Notes: a model not told the origin generated them from the letters alone. Counted from the stretch's first letter, positions 34,065-45,945 are shown. The stretch: DNA of 64,000 bases from Xanthomonas hydrangeae (GCA_905142475.1 LR990730.1:1488001-1552000); one strand, 5' to 3'. Program-made: numbers and translations.

Positions 34065-35048
34065 ATGCGTTACCGCTTTGTGTTTGTTGTGTTGCTGTTG
34101 TCGAGCATCGCGTGGCTGCAACCCGCATGGGCGGCCGAGCCGGCGCAGTTGCGTATCGGCTATCAAAAAGCGGTGTCGAGCCTGGTGCTCGCCAAGCAGC
34201 ATCGTTTGCTGGAACAACGCTTCCCGCGCACCAAGATCAGCTGGATCGAGTTTCCGGCCGGCCCGCAATTGCTGGAAGCCTTGAACGTGGGCAGCATCGA
34301 CCTGGGCGGTGCCGGCGATATTCCGCCATTGTTTGCGCAGGCCGCCGGTGCCGATCTGGTGTACGTGGGCTGGGTGCCACCCACGCCCAAGGCCGAGACC
34401 ATTCTGGTGCCGGCCAGGAGCACGCTGCGCACGGTGGCCGATCTCAAAGGCAAGCGGGTGGCGTTTCAGAAAGGCTCCAGCGCGCACAACCTGCTGCTGC
34501 GCTTGTTGGCCAAGTCGGGTCTGAGCATGCGCGACATCACGCCGCTGTATCTGTCGCCGGCCAATGCACGCGCAGCCTTCGCTGCAGGGCAGGTGGATGC
34601 CTGGGCGATCTGGGACCCGTGGTATTCGGCCTTGACGCTGGATGGCAGTGCGCGCCTGCTCGCCAACGGCGAAGGGCTTGGATTGACCGGCGGCTTCTTT
34701 CTGTCTTCGCGGCGCTATGCCAGCGCTTGGGGCCCGTTCGTGCAGCAGGTGATGGGGCAGCTCAATCAGGCCGACGGACTATTGGAGCGCGATCGCGCCG
34801 GCAGCATTCGCGTGCTGGCGCAGGTGAGCGGGCTGTCGCCTGCGGTGGTCGAGCGCACGCTGGCCCATCGCCCGCCGGCCAGCGTGCAGCCGCTCAGCGC
34901 CGAGGTCATCAAGGCGCAGCAGGCAACCGCCGATCTGTTCTACGCACAGCGCCTGTTGCCCAAGCGGGTGCTGGTGGCGCCGGCGGTGTGGCGCGCGCCA
35001 GCGGTTGCCGTTGCATCGCCGGCGGGCAAACAGGCGGCGGGCAAGTGA
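34065..35048 (+). CDS. ssuA: Sulfonate ABC transporter periplasmic binding protein
   Basis: A 327-residue solute-binding protein of the SsuA/TauA/NrtA type. It has a signal peptide (FVFVVLLLSSIAWLQPAWAA), then LRIGYQKAVSSLVLAKQHRL, FPAGPQLLEALNVGSIDLGG and AGQVDAWAIWDPW, all hallmark blocks. The ATG at 34065 is preceded by a strong GAGGAGG overlapping the end of the aldo/keto reductase. It should deliver an aliphatic sulfonate or related compound to SsuCB. Unlike most, the C-terminus is an Ala/Val-rich tail (VASPAGKQAAGK). Confidence 0.9.
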   Translation: MRYRFVFVVLLLSSIAWLQPAWAAEPAQLRIGYQKAVSSLVLAKQHRLLEQRFPRTKISWIEFPAGPQLLEALNVGSIDLGGAGDIPPLFAQAAGADLVYVGWVPPTPKAETILVPARSTLRTVADLKGKRVAFQKGSSAHNLLLRLLAKSGLSMRDITPLYLSPANARAAFAAGQVDAWAIWDPWYSALTLDGSARLLANGEGLGLTGGFFLSSRRYASAWGPFVQQVMGQLNQADGLLERDRAGSIRVLAQVSGLSPAVVERTLAHRPPASVQPLSAEVIKAQQATADLFYAQRLLPKRVLVAPAVWRAPAVAVASPAGKQAAGK

Positions 35049-35163
35049 TGCGCGGGACCAGAGATGCAAACGCAAGCGGGATCGGGAATGGGTGCCGGGC
35101 CCGCGCAAACGTGCACATGCGTGCCGTTGTTGCGATGCGTCGCCACATCATCAAGGTTCCGCA

Positions 35164-35958
35164 ATGAGTACCCGCTCGCGTCGTTTGGGCAATCTACTAG
35201 TGCCTTGGCTATTGCCATTGGCCTTGTTGGTGGCCTGGCAGATCGCCGCCTCCGGTGGCTGGTTGCCGCAGCGCATTCTTCCTGCGCCGGACGCGGTGCT
35301 GCGTGCGGCTGTCACGCTGGTGCAAAGCGGCGAGTTGTGGCAACACCTGGCGATCAGCAGCTGGCGTGCGGCGGTAGGCCTGGCCATCGGCGGCAGCATT
35401 GGCTTTGCGTTGGGCCTGCTCACCGGTGTGTCGCGCGTGGCCGAGCGCCTGCTCGACAGCGCCTTGCAGATGCTGCGCAACGTGCCGCATCTGGCGCTGA
35501 TTCCGCTGGTGATCCTGTGGTTCGGCATCGACGAGGGCGCCAAGTTGTTTCTGGTGGCGCTGGGCACGTTCTTCCCGATCTATCTCAATACCTATCACGG
35601 CATCCGCAGCGTGGACCCGGCACTGATCGAGATGGCGCGCAATTACGGCTTGCGCGGCCCGCAGCTGTTTGTCGATGTGTTGTTGCCGGGTGCGCTGCCG
35701 TCGATTCTGGTCGGGTTGCGCTTTGCACTGGGTTTGATGTGGCTGACCTTGATCGTGGCCGAGACGATTTCCGCAAGTTCCGGCATCGGCTATCTGGCGA
35801 CGAACGCGCGCGAATTTCTGCAGACCGATATCGTGGTGGTTGCCATCTTGCTGTACGCATTGCTCGGCAAGCTGGCCGATCTGGCTGCACGCGGATTGGA
35901 AGCCTGGTGGTTGGGCTGGCATCCGGCGCAGCAACAGCGTGCGGAGCTGCGCCGATGA
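35164..35958 (+). CDS. ssuC: Sulfonate ABC transporter permease
   Basis: A 264-residue inner-membrane permease with six predicted membrane segments. The EAA loop reads [20 protein letters not shown] and is followed by [20 protein letters not shown], the conserved SsuC/TauC sequence. The length matches E. coli SsuC (263). It forms the channel for the SsuA-delivered solute. The ATG at 35164 lies 115 bases after ssuA; the stop overlaps ssuB by 4 bases. Family and position make the transporter assignment strong; the exact sulfonate is unknown. Confidence 0.92.
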   Translation: MSTRSRRLGNLLVPWLLPLALLVAWQIAASGGWLPQRILPAPDAVLRAAVTLVQSGELWQHLAISSWRAAVGLAIGGSIGFALGLLTGVSRVAERLLDSALQMLRNVPHLALIPLVILWFGIDEGAKLFLVALGTFFPIYLNTYHGIRSVDPALIEMARNYGLRGPQLFVDVLLPGALPSILVGLRFALGLMWLTLIVAETISASSGIGYLATNAREFLQTDIVVVAILLYALLGKLADLAARGLEAWWLGWHPAQQQRAELRR

Positions 35959-36791
35959 GCGCGGTCGAGACCGGCCTGCCGCTGACCTTGCACTGGATCG
36001 GCAAGCGTTATGGCGATGTCGAAGTATTGCGCGGCATCGATCTGGACATCGCGCCCGGCGCCAGCGTGGCGATTGTCGGGCGCAGCGGCTGCGGCAAGAG
36101 CACCTTGCTGCGCGTGATCGCCGGGCTGGAAGCGGCCGATACCGGCACGGTCGCCAGCGGGCACGCGTCGTTGTCTGCGCAGCGCGACGCGGTGCGGCTG
36201 ATGTTTCAGGATGCGCGGCTGCTGCCGTGGAAGCGGGTGATCGACAACGTGGCGCTCGGCCTGGGCCGTGCCGGGCGTGCCCAGGCGCAGGCCGCACTCG
36301 ACGCGGTGGGGTTGGGCGCACGCGGCGGCGATTGGCCGGCAACGTTGTCGGGCGGTCAACGCCAGCGCGTGGCCCTGGCGCGTGCGCTGGTACATCGGCC
36401 GCGGCTGTTGTTGCTGGACGAACCGCTGGGCGCACTGGATGCGTTGACGCGTATCGAGATGCAGCAGCTGATCGTGCAGCTGTGGCGGCAGTACGGGTTC
36501 ACTTTGGTGCTGGTCACCCACGACGTGGCCGAGGCAAGCGCGCTGGCCGATCGCATCGTGCTGATCGAGCACGGCCAGGTTGGCTTGGATCTGGCGGTGC
36601 CGGTACCGCATCCGCGCGCACCAGGTGCACCGGCCTTGGCGGCAATCCAGGCGCAGGTGTTGTCGCGTTTGCTGGGGACGGCGCAGCTGCAGGCGCCAGC
36701 GGCCAAGGAGAACCCCGAGGACGCCAAGGATATCGATGCGCGGCAGGGCGCTGCGACGCACGCCACTGTGCCACTGCGGCGGATCGTCTAG
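35955..36791 (+). CDS. ssuB: Sulfonate ABC transporter ATP-binding protein
   Basis: A 278-residue ABC ATPase. Walker A is GRSGCGKST (42-50), the Q-loop is [12 protein letters not shown], the signature is [15 protein letters not shown], Walker B is [13 protein letters not shown] and the switch His is in [22 protein letters not shown] is characteristic of the SsuB/TauB group. The ATG overlaps the ssuC stop. The C-terminal 50 residues are a variable Ala-rich tail beyond the usual domain end. It powers sulfonate import and is the last gene of the locus before clpB. Confidence 0.93.
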   Translation: MSAVETGLPLTLHWIGKRYGDVEVLRGIDLDIAPGASVAIVGRSGCGKSTLLRVIAGLEAADTGTVASGHASLSAQRDAVRLMFQDARLLPWKRVIDNVALGLGRAGRAQAQAALDAVGLGARGGDWPATLSGGQRQRVALARALVHRPRLLLLDEPLGALDALTRIEMQQLIVQLWRQYGFTLVLVTHDVAEASALADRIVLIEHGQVGLDLAVPVPHPRAPGAPALAAIQAQVLSRLLGTAQLQAPAAKENPEDAKDIDARQGAATHATVPLRRIV

Positions 36792-36939
36792 CAGGGTGGT
36801 CGTCGGCCCGAGTCTGTCTAAGCCAACGCCTATGCCAATGCGCAAGGCAAACCCGTTTCTCCAACATCGTGCAGCCCCACGCCGAGCAGCGTGAACCGGC
36901 CTTGATGGCCCTCATCTGCACTTGCCGCACCCGCTAAAC

Positions 36940-36967
36940 CTTGAAACCCCGCACAGCAGCCGCATCT
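36940..36967 (+). promoter_or_regulatory. Sigma-32 heat-shock promoter of clpB
   Basis: CTTGAAA (36940-36946), 13-base spacer, then CCGCATCT (36960-36967). The consensus is CTTGAAA - N11-15 - CCCCATNT: the -35 is perfect, the spacing is ideal, and the -10 has one mismatch. It lies about 48 bases upstream of the clpB ATG. Confidence 0.85.
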
Positions 36968-37014
36968 GCACGGTATCGCCGGAGACACCGGCCACCAGTT
37001 CAGAGGATTTTCCC

Positions 37015-39600
<2,586 letters not shown>

Positions 39601-39650
39601 TGTTTGGGGTACTTGTGTGCCGCATCGGTAGCCAAGGTTGAAAGGTAACC

Positions 39651-39678
39651 AACGGGCACTGCGCAGGCAGTGCCCGTT
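39651..39678 (+). terminator. Perfect palindrome after clpB
   Basis: AACGGGCACTGC - GCAG - GCAGTGCCCGTT, a perfect 12-base-pair stem with 4-base loop, 50 bases after the clpB stop. The following bases (CGCATGATG) lack a T-run on the plus strand, so it is a strong hairpin but not a canonical intrinsic terminator. Confidence 0.7.
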
Positions 39679-39811
39679 CGCATGATGTAGATGGCGCATG
39701 CGGCGCATCGTTGCGCTCACAACACGGCGGCATAAGCTCATTACCGCTCGTCTGCAATCGCGCGCGCCGGCCCGGCTATGGTCGGCACTCTGTCCGAGAG
39801 CGAGCCGCGCC

Positions 39812-41098
39812 ATGACCGATCCGCAGTGGAAGCCCGAAACCATCGCCGTGCACGGTGGCTACACGCCCGACCCGACCACACGTGCAGTGGCGGTGCCGAT
39901 CTACCAGACCGTGGCCTTCGCGTTCGACGATACCCAGCATGGCGCAGACCTGTTCGACCTCAAGGTGCAGGGCAATATCTACAGCCGCATCATGAATCCG
40001 ACCAACGACGTGCTGGAGCAGCGTGTGGCTGCGCTGGAAGGCGGTATCGGCGCGTTGGCGCTGGCGTCGGGGCAGGCCGCGGTGACGTATGCGATCCAGA
40101 CCATTGCCGAGGCTGGCGACAATATCGTCTCCTCCAGTGCGTTGTATGGCGGCACCTACAATCTGTTCGCGCATACGTTTCCGCAGTTCGGCATCAGCAC
40201 GCGCTTCGCCGATTATCGCGATCCGCAGGCCTTCGCGGGATTGATCGACGAACGTACCAAAGCCGTGTTCGTCGAGTCGATCGGCAATCCGCGCGGCAAC
40301 ATCACCGATATCGAGGCCGTGGCCGCGGTGGCGCATGCGCATGGGGTGCCGTTGATCGTGGACAACACCGTGGCCACGCCGTCGTTGTTGCGGCCGATCG
40401 AGTTCGGCGCCGACATCGTGGTGCATTCGCTGACCAAGTATCTGGGTGGCCATGGCAACAGCATCGGCGGGGCGATCGTGGATAGCGGGCGCTTCCCCTG
40501 GGCCGCGCACAAACAGCGGTTTCCGCGTCTCAACGAGCCGGATGTGAGCTATCACGGCGTGGTCTATACCGAAGCGTTGGGTGATGCGGCGTATATCGGT
40601 CGTGCGCGTGTAGTGCCATTGCGAAATACCGGTGCGGCGTTGTCGCCGTTCAATGCGTTTTTGATCCTGCAGGGCATCGAAACGCTGCCACTGCGGATGG
40701 AGCGCATCAACGCGAATACGCTGGCGATTGCGAATTATCTGCAAGGGCACGCGCGGGTTGCGTGGGTCAACTATGCCGCGCTGCCGGATCATCCCGAGCA
40801 TGGGTTGGCACAGAAGTATCTGGGCGGTCATGGCTCGGGTGTGTTGACCTTCGGGCTGCCCGGCGGGCGTACGGCCGGTGCGCGGTTTCTGGATGCGCTG
40901 CAGTTGTTCACGCGGCTGGTGAACATCGGCGATGCGAAGTCGCTGGCGACGCATCCGGCGTCCACCACGCATCGGCAGTTGGGCCCGGCCGAACTGGAAC
41001 ATGCCGGGGTAAGCGAAGACACCGTGCGGTTGTCGATCGGCATCGAACACATCGACGATCTACTGGCGGATCTGGAGCAGGCGCTGCAAGGCGCGTGA
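39812..41098 (+). CDS. metY: O-acetylhomoserine (O-acetylserine) sulfhydrylase
   Basis: A 428-residue PLP enzyme of the Cys/Met-metabolism family. It joins O-acetylhomoserine with sulfide (or a thiol) to make homocysteine. N-terminal WKPETIAVHGGYTPDPTTRA, SRIMNPTNDVLEQRVAALEG and the PLP Lys209 in HSLTKYLGGHG are characteristic of the O-acetylhomoserine sulfhydrylase branch, as is FNAFLILQGIETLPLRMERI. The ATG at 39812 (MTDPQWKPET) gives the usual length. It sits after clpB but functionally extends the sulfur theme: sulfite from the upstream operon, after reduction, would be a substrate source. Confidence 0.9.
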   Translation: MTDPQWKPETIAVHGGYTPDPTTRAVAVPIYQTVAFAFDDTQHGADLFDLKVQGNIYSRIMNPTNDVLEQRVAALEGGIGALALASGQAAVTYAIQTIAEAGDNIVSSSALYGGTYNLFAHTFPQFGISTRFADYRDPQAFAGLIDERTKAVFVESIGNPRGNITDIEAVAAVAHAHGVPLIVDNTVATPSLLRPIEFGADIVVHSLTKYLGGHGNSIGGAIVDSGRFPWAAHKQRFPRLNEPDVSYHGVVYTEALGDAAYIGRARVVPLRNTGAALSPFNAFLILQGIETLPLRMERINANTLAIANYLQGHARVAWVNYAALPDHPEHGLAQKYLGGHGSGVLTFGLPGGRTAGARFLDALQLFTRLVNIGDAKSLATHPASTTHRQLGPAELEHAGVSEDTVRLSIGIEHIDDLLADLEQALQGA

Positions 41099-41890
41099 GG
41101 TTATGAGTTGGAATAGGCGAAGGGACGAGCTAGCCCTCTCCGGCTGGCATTGCGGGGCACTAAGGCTCGACTTGCGCGCCACCGGCGCGCGTGTCTTGGT
41201 GCGCCCGCGCTGCTGGCGCGGGCTGGGGCGCGGAGCGGGGTTGGCGTGAGGGTATGGCGTGAGGGTATGGCGAAGCACGATGCCTGCGCCGGTACTAGCT
41301 TCGGTAAGGGGCGCCAGCGTGGCCGGGGATCGGCTCCTCGGCTCGGTCAGACATCCTGTCTGACTCGCCGCGCGGCATATCCGTGTGCCGCTCTCCGCCA
41401 ATCCCCGGTCACGCTGCCGCCTCGGTACGTCGCCTCCATGACCAAGAAATCTTGAACAAGCCAATAAAGCGTGGTTTGAAGCCCCTCTCCCGCTGGGAGA
41501 GGGGTTGGGGTGAGGGTACGGGGGCGAAGCCCACTCGTATGTGCGAGACGAAGCCCGGTGGCGGACATGTGGGCAACCCCAGCACGCTGCTTCCATACAT
41601 GGCATGAGGCTTCGCCCCGTACCCTCATCCGCCCCTTCGGGGCACCTTCTCCCGACGGGAGAAGGACAGCTTTAGCCCCTCTCCCGTCGGGAGAGGGGTT
41701 GGGGTGAGGGTACGGTTGACCAAATATTTCTCAGTAGCCGCACTCTCATCCGGCGTTGCGCGCCACCTTCGCCGGGCGGGAGAAGGGATTGGGGATACAC
41801 CATCCAGGTGCGTGGCGAGGCGCTGCGCTTGGCTGGTTGCCGCTGACCGCGGAGGCGCCCCCGACAATCCTGCTACCATGCGCGCCCCTG
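41099..41890. other. Long intergenic region with clustered family 1 repeats
   Basis: These 790 bases between metY and the cobalamin riboswitch contain no supported gene. At least three partial or full family 1 repeats occur (about 41155-41265, 41478-41520, 41613-41714, with a further degraded piece near 41745-41790). The btuB promoter should lie in the last 100 bases; I see no clear match. Confidence 0.7.
41478..41714. repeat. Cluster of family 1 palindromic repeats
   Basis: GCCCCTCTCCCGCTGGGAGA with GGGGTTGGGGTGAGGGTACG (41481-41520) is followed about 95 bases later by CGTACCCTCATCC...GCACCTTCTCCCGACGGGAG (41617-41663). Next is a second GCCCCTCTCCCGTCGGGAGA / GGGGTTGGGGTGAGGGTACG copy (41675-41714). 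The two GGGGTTGGGGTGAGGGTACG copies are identical over 20 bases. GGGCGAAGCCC / GGCTTCGCCCC arms connect the halves, as at 19440-19573. Confidence 0.85.
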
Positions 41891-42082
41891 AGGTGACCGC
41901 CGCAGTTCCGGCGGTTTAAACGGGAATCCGGTGCGTGGATCGCCTTGGCGAGCTGCAATTCCGGAGCTGCCCCCGCAACGGTGGGCGAGGTCAGATGCCG
42001 CATTACGCCACTGTGCAGTCGCATGGGAAGGCGCGGCATCGGGGGCGCAAGCTTCCACTCGCGAGCCCGGAGACCGGCCTTG
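41891..42082 (+). promoter_or_regulatory. Cobalamin riboswitch (btuB leader)
   Basis: The leader contains the conserved elements in order: AGGTGACCGC..., GGGAATCCGGTG (41931-41942), the B12-box AGCTGCCCCCGCAACGGT (about 41966-41983), CACTG (42010), GGGAAGG (about 42026), and AGCCCGGAGACCGGCCT (42064-42081). This is a class I (AdoCbl-type) riboswitch. It lies about 130 bases upstream of the btuB ATG and should reduce receptor expression when cobalamin is sufficient. Confidence 0.95.
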
Positions 42083-42211
42083 AGGAATGACCCGGCACGC
42101 GGTGGGCGTGGCCTTGATCGTCTGGCGCTGCGGCGTCGGGCGCCTGGCCCGTTGCTGCCTGCCGCCCCATTGCCCCCGCGCGGGTATGCGCGGTTCCAGG
42201 AGCAGCAATCG

Positions 42212-44089
42212 ATGTCCGTTTCTTCCGTTTCGTCGCGCCGTGCGGTGCTGGCCATCTGCGTCGCGCTTGGTGTGGCCGATGCCGCCCATGCCGAAGCCGC
42301 CATCGATCTCGACCAGGTCGTGGTCACTGCTTCGCGTACCGCGCAGACCCAGGACCAGACGCTGGCGCCGGTCACCGTGATCGACCGTGCGCAGATCGAG
42401 CGTCGCCAGGTGAACTCGCTGCAGGATCTGCTGTGTGGCGAAGCCGGCGTGTCGCTGGCCAATAACGGTGGCCCGGGTAAGCCGACCTCGCTGTTCCTGC
42501 GCGGCACCGAGTCCGACCAGGTGGTGGTGCTGATCGACGGCGTGCGCATCGGTTCGGCCACCTCGGGCGGCGCGGCGCTGCAGGACCTGCCGATCGAGCA
42601 GATCGAGCGCATCGAAATCGTGCGTGGCCCGTTCTCCAGTTTGTACGGTTCCGAAGCGCTGGGCGGTGTCATCCAGATCTTTACCCGCCGCCCGCAGGGG
42701 AGCTTCGTGCCCACCTTCAGCGCGGCGGCCGGCAGCGACAACGCGCGTCGTTACAGCGCGGGCGTGGCCGGGCGCAGTCAGGGCGATCTGAGCGAGCGCG
42801 GCGGCTGGTATTCGGCCAACGCGGTGCATGACGAAACCGATGGCATCAACGCCTATCTGGACACCAGCTCCAGCGCCTACGATCCGGATCGCGATGGCTA
42901 TCGCAACGATTCGCTGAGCGTGCAGGGCGGCTGGCGCTTCAATCGCCAGTGGGATGCGGACGTGCATGCCTTGCGCGCGCAGAGCCGCAACGAATACGAC
43001 GGCTCGGCCTTCGGCGGCAACTTGTCCAAGGGCGTGCAGCAGGCAGTCGGTGGCCGTGTGCGTTACGCACCCGCCGATGCGCTCAAGCTCACTGCCAGCA
43101 TCGGCAGCAGTTCCGATTTGAGCGATGCGTATTACGACGGTGCGTATCTATCCACCTACGACACCCGCCGCAAGCAAGGTTCGTTGCAGGCCGATATCGA
43201 TGCCGGCGCTGGCCTGCTGACGGTCGGCTTCGACTGGCAGCGCGATGCCATCGCCAGCAGCGATAATTACAATGCCGACAGCCGTATCGACCGCGCCGCA
43301 TTCGCGCAATGGCAGCAGAGCTTCGGCACGCAGTCGCTGCAGGCCAGCCTGCGTCGCAACGACAACAGCCAGTTCGGCGGCAAGACCACCGGCAGCCTGC
43401 TGTGGGGCTGGGATTTCGCCGAGCATCTGCGCCTGACCGCCAGCTACGGCACCGCGTTCAAGGCACCCACCTTCAACGAGTTGTATTACCCCGATTTCGG
43501 CAATCCGTTACTGGGGCCGGAGACCTCCAAGAGCGCCGAGCTCGGTCTGCGCGGCAACTACGACTGGGGCACCTGGACGCTGAGCGCGTTCCAGACCCGC
43601 ATCGACGATTTGATTGCCTACGACGCGTCGTTGGTGGATGCGGCGCATCCGTTCGGGCAGCCGAACAATATCGACCGGGCGCGCATCCGCGGTGTGGAAG
43701 CCGGTTACGACACCGAGCTGGCTGGCTGGACCGTGCGCAGCGCGTTGACCTGGTTGCAGCCGGAAGCCGATGGCGGCGTCAATCAAGGCAACTGGTTGCC
43801 GCGGCGCGCGCGGCAGAGCGGGCGTATCGATGCGGACCGCAGCTTCGGTGTGTTCGGCGTCGGTGCCAGCCTGTTCGGCTCCGGCAAGCGTTACGACGAT
43901 CTGGCCAACACCGAGCGCCTGGCCGGTTACGGTCTGCTGGATCTGCGCGTGAGTTATGCAGTGAATGCGGATTGGAAGGTGGCGCTCACTGCCAACAATG
44001 TGTTCGATCGCCGGTATGAAACCGCACGCTGGTACGCGCAGCCGGGGCGCAATTATCTGCTGACGCTGCGTTATCAAGCAGCGCAGTAA
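42212..44089 (+). CDS. btuB: TonB-dependent vitamin B12 receptor BtuB
   Basis: A 625-residue outer-membrane cobalamin receptor. It has a signal peptide (AVLAICVALGVADAAHA), a TonB box in DLDQVVVTASR, a plug with LFLRGTESDQVVVLIDGVRI and IERIEIVRGPFSSLYGSEAL, and a barrel with YDDLANTERLAGYGLLDLRV near the C-terminus, as in E. coli BtuB (594 mature). An aspartate-rich stretch (YDPDRDGYRNDS) in the barrel resembles the calcium-binding loop of BtuB. CCAGGAGCAGC precedes the ATG at 42212. A riboswitch lies upstream. Downstream are remnants of cobalamin nucleotide-loop genes, consistent with salvage of imported corrinoids. Confidence 0.95.
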   Translation: MSVSSVSSRRAVLAICVALGVADAAHAEAAIDLDQVVVTASRTAQTQDQTLAPVTVIDRAQIERRQVNSLQDLLCGEAGVSLANNGGPGKPTSLFLRGTESDQVVVLIDGVRIGSATSGGAALQDLPIEQIERIEIVRGPFSSLYGSEALGGVIQIFTRRPQGSFVPTFSAAAGSDNARRYSAGVAGRSQGDLSERGGWYSANAVHDETDGINAYLDTSSSAYDPDRDGYRNDSLSVQGGWRFNRQWDADVHALRAQSRNEYDGSAFGGNLSKGVQQAVGGRVRYAPADALKLTASIGSSSDLSDAYYDGAYLSTYDTRRKQGSLQADIDAGAGLLTVGFDWQRDAIASSDNYNADSRIDRAAFAQWQQSFGTQSLQASLRRNDNSQFGGKTTGSLLWGWDFAEHLRLTASYGTAFKAPTFNELYYPDFGNPLLGPETSKSAELGLRGNYDWGTWTLSAFQTRIDDLIAYDASLVDAAHPFGQPNNIDRARIRGVEAGYDTELAGWTVRSALTWLQPEADGGVNQGNWLPRRARQSGRIDADRSFGVFGVGASLFGSGKRYDDLANTERLAGYGLLDLRVSYAVNADWKVALTANNVFDRRYETARWYAQPGRNYLLTLRYQAAQ

Positions 44090-44278
44090 GCGCGGCGATC
44101 ACACCGGCCGTGCTCACCGTCGGGCGAGCCACACTGCAGCCGCACACGCCATTGCATCGCGTGCACGGGCGGCTTGCATCGAACGACGCGGCGGTGAGCG
44201 GCTACGCGATCCACTGCGGCATCAGTACGGGCGCCGCGTTGACGAGGCCATCGCTGCAACTGGACGACGGCCGCGCCA

Positions 44279-44692
44279 TTGGACGAAGAGATGCGCGCCT
44301 GCATCGCGCATCATCGCAGCCAATGCCCGCCGCACTGGCAGTACGTGGAAGAACCCATCGCGCTGGCTGCCAGCTTGCCGGCACTGGCCGCGCCCGACCG
44401 CTGGGTGCTGGTGGATTGCCTCACGCTGTGGCTGAGCAACCTGCCGGGCGACCCGGATGCCGGCGTATTCGTGCGCGAGCGTGATGCCTTGCTCGGCATC
44501 CTGCCGCAGTTGCCGGGGCAGATCGAGCTGGTCGGCAACGCGGCCAGGCAGGGCATCGTGCCGTTGGGTGAACCGACGCGCCGGTTTGTGTACGAGGCCG
44601 GTCTGCTGCATCAGGCATTGGCGGTACAGTGCGAGCGCGTGGTGTTCGTCGTGGCCGGCTTGCCGATGGTGCTGAAAGGAGACGCGGTGTGA
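44279..44692 (+). pseudogene. cobU: cobU (cobP) remnant lacking the P-loop end
   Basis: The frame encodes the C-terminal three quarters of adenosylcobinamide kinase/guanylyltransferase: DEEMRACIAHHRSQCPPHWQ, then the conserved LVDCLTLWLSNL and the end [20 protein letters not shown] / [14 protein letters not shown]. The first 35 or so residues, which normally hold the GTP/ATP P-loop (GGxRSGKS), are absent in every frame back to the btuB stop, and a stop lies at 44240-44242. The usually invariant SNEVGxGIVP reads VGNAARQGIVP. Both the missing domain and the altered motif say it cannot be a working kinase. It still ends exactly where cobT begins (overlap GTGTGA). Confidence 0.85.
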
Positions 44693-45735
44693 GTATCGAT
44701 TGGATCCAGGGTGCCTGTGCGGTGCCGGATGCGCGTGTGCGGGCAGCGGCGCTGGCCCGGCAGGGACAACTGACCAAGCCGCCTGGTGCGCTGGGTCGGC
44801 TGGAGCACCTGGCCGTGCAACTGGCGGCCTGGCAGCGCACTGAATCCCCCACCGTGCAGCGGATCTGGATTGCCGTGTATGCCGCCGACCACGGCGTCGC
44901 GGCCGAGGGCGTGTCTGCGTTTCCGCAGGCGGTCACCGGCGAGATGGTGCGCAATTTCGCCCGCGGTGGTGCCGCCATTGCAGTGCTGGCGCGCGAGCTC
45001 GGCGCACGCCTGGAAGTGGTGAATCTGGGTGTGGTCAACGACCCGGGCGAGTTGCCGCGTGTGCGCCGTGCCTGGATCGCGCCGTCCAGCGCCAACATCT
45101 GCGAGCAGCCGGCGATGACATCCACCCAGTTGCGCGATGCCCTTGCCGCAGGCGCCGAAAGCATTGCGCAGGCAAGGAGTTGCGATACGCAGCTGTTTGT
45201 CGGCGGCGAAATGGGCATCGGCAACACCACTGCTGCCGCCGCGCTTGGCTGCGCGCTGCTCTCGCAGTTTCCGCAGGCCATGGCCGGCGCCGGTACCGGG
45301 CTGGATGCCGAAGGCATCGCGCACAAGGCGACCGTGATCACTCGCGCGCTGGCCCTGCATGCCGATGCCTCCACGCCGCTGGAGCGACTGCGTCGGCTAG
45401 GCGGTTTCGAGATTGCTGCCCTGGTCGGTGCCTATATCGCGGCCGCGCAGGCCGGTATTCCGGTGCTGGTCGATGGCTTCATCAGTACGGCCGCCGCGTT
45501 GGTCGCCACCCATCTCAATGGCGGCGTGCGCGAATGGCTTTTGTTCGGGCACCGCTCGCAGGAGCGCGGCCATGCCGCGTTGCTGCGCGCGCTGGATGCC
45601 GAACCGCTGCTGCAATTGGACCTGCGCCTGGGCGAAGCCAGCGGCGCAGCCGTCGCCATTCCGCTGTTGCGTCACGCTTGCGCACTGCACAACGGCATGG
45701 CCACCTTCGCCGAAGCCGGCGTGTCCGACGGCTGA
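44689..45735 (+). CDS. cobT: Nicotinate-nucleotide--dimethylbenzimidazole phosphoribosyltransferase
   Basis: A 348-residue enzyme that forms alpha-ribazole phosphate for the cobalamin lower ligand. Conserved blocks are present: [58 protein letters not shown] and the C-terminal catalytic Glu342 in FAEAGVSDG. The length is normal and no lesion is visible, in contrast to its neighbours. The start is GTG 44689, overlapping the cobU remnant stop. Because kinase and phosphatase partners beside it look dead, it may act with imported intermediates or be on its way to decay. Confidence 0.93.
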   Translation: MSIDWIQGACAVPDARVRAAALARQGQLTKPPGALGRLEHLAVQLAAWQRTESPTVQRIWIAVYAADHGVAAEGVSAFPQAVTGEMVRNFARGGAAIAVLARELGARLEVVNLGVVNDPGELPRVRRAWIAPSSANICEQPAMTSTQLRDALAAGAESIAQARSCDTQLFVGGEMGIGNTTAAAALGCALLSQFPQAMAGAGTGLDAEGIAHKATVITRALALHADASTPLERLRRLGGFEIAALVGAYIAAAQAGIPVLVDGFISTAAALVATHLNGGVREWLLFGHRSQERGHAALLRALDAEPLLQLDLRLGEASGAAVAIPLLRHACALHNGMATFAEAGVSDG

Positions 45736-45945
45736 GTGCGCAGATCAGCGTGTTGCGACACGGCGATACCGGCCAGCGCAGCTATCGCGGCCAGCTCGAC
45801 AGCCCGCTTACCGCGTTGGGCTGGCAGCAGCTGCGCACGGCTACCGCCGGCGTCTGGGAAGTGGTGGTCGCCCCCACGCTGTAGCGCTGCGCCTCGTTCG
45901 CCATCGAATTGGCAAACGCGCTATGCGAAGGCTGGTTGCAGCGCA
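45732..45945 (+). pseudogene. cobC: cobC (alpha-ribazole phosphatase) remnant
   Basis: Directly after cobT the frame reads ISVLRHGDTGQRSYRGQLDS then PLTALGWQQLRTATAG, the histidine-phosphatase start of CobC with the catalytic His in LRHGDTG. It meets TAG at 45882-45884 in place of the usual Gln (CAG), then continues in the same frame as RCASFAIELANALCEGW before homology ends. Only about 70 of some 200 residues remain, and the AraC-type gene begins at 46034. No start codon fits at the expected place except CTG 45732. It is a clear pseudogene with a nonsense mutation plus a 3' truncation. Confidence 0.82.

Noticed and set aside
41478..41714. Possible CRISPR array from repeated 20-base units
   Set aside because: Units are palindromic, unevenly spaced and found elsewhere as single copies; there are no regular spacers or cas genes.
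44090..44278. Possible intact cobU start in another frame (frameshift and not a deletion)
   Set aside because: No P-loop sequence (GGxRSGKS) is found in any frame between the btuB stop and the remnant.
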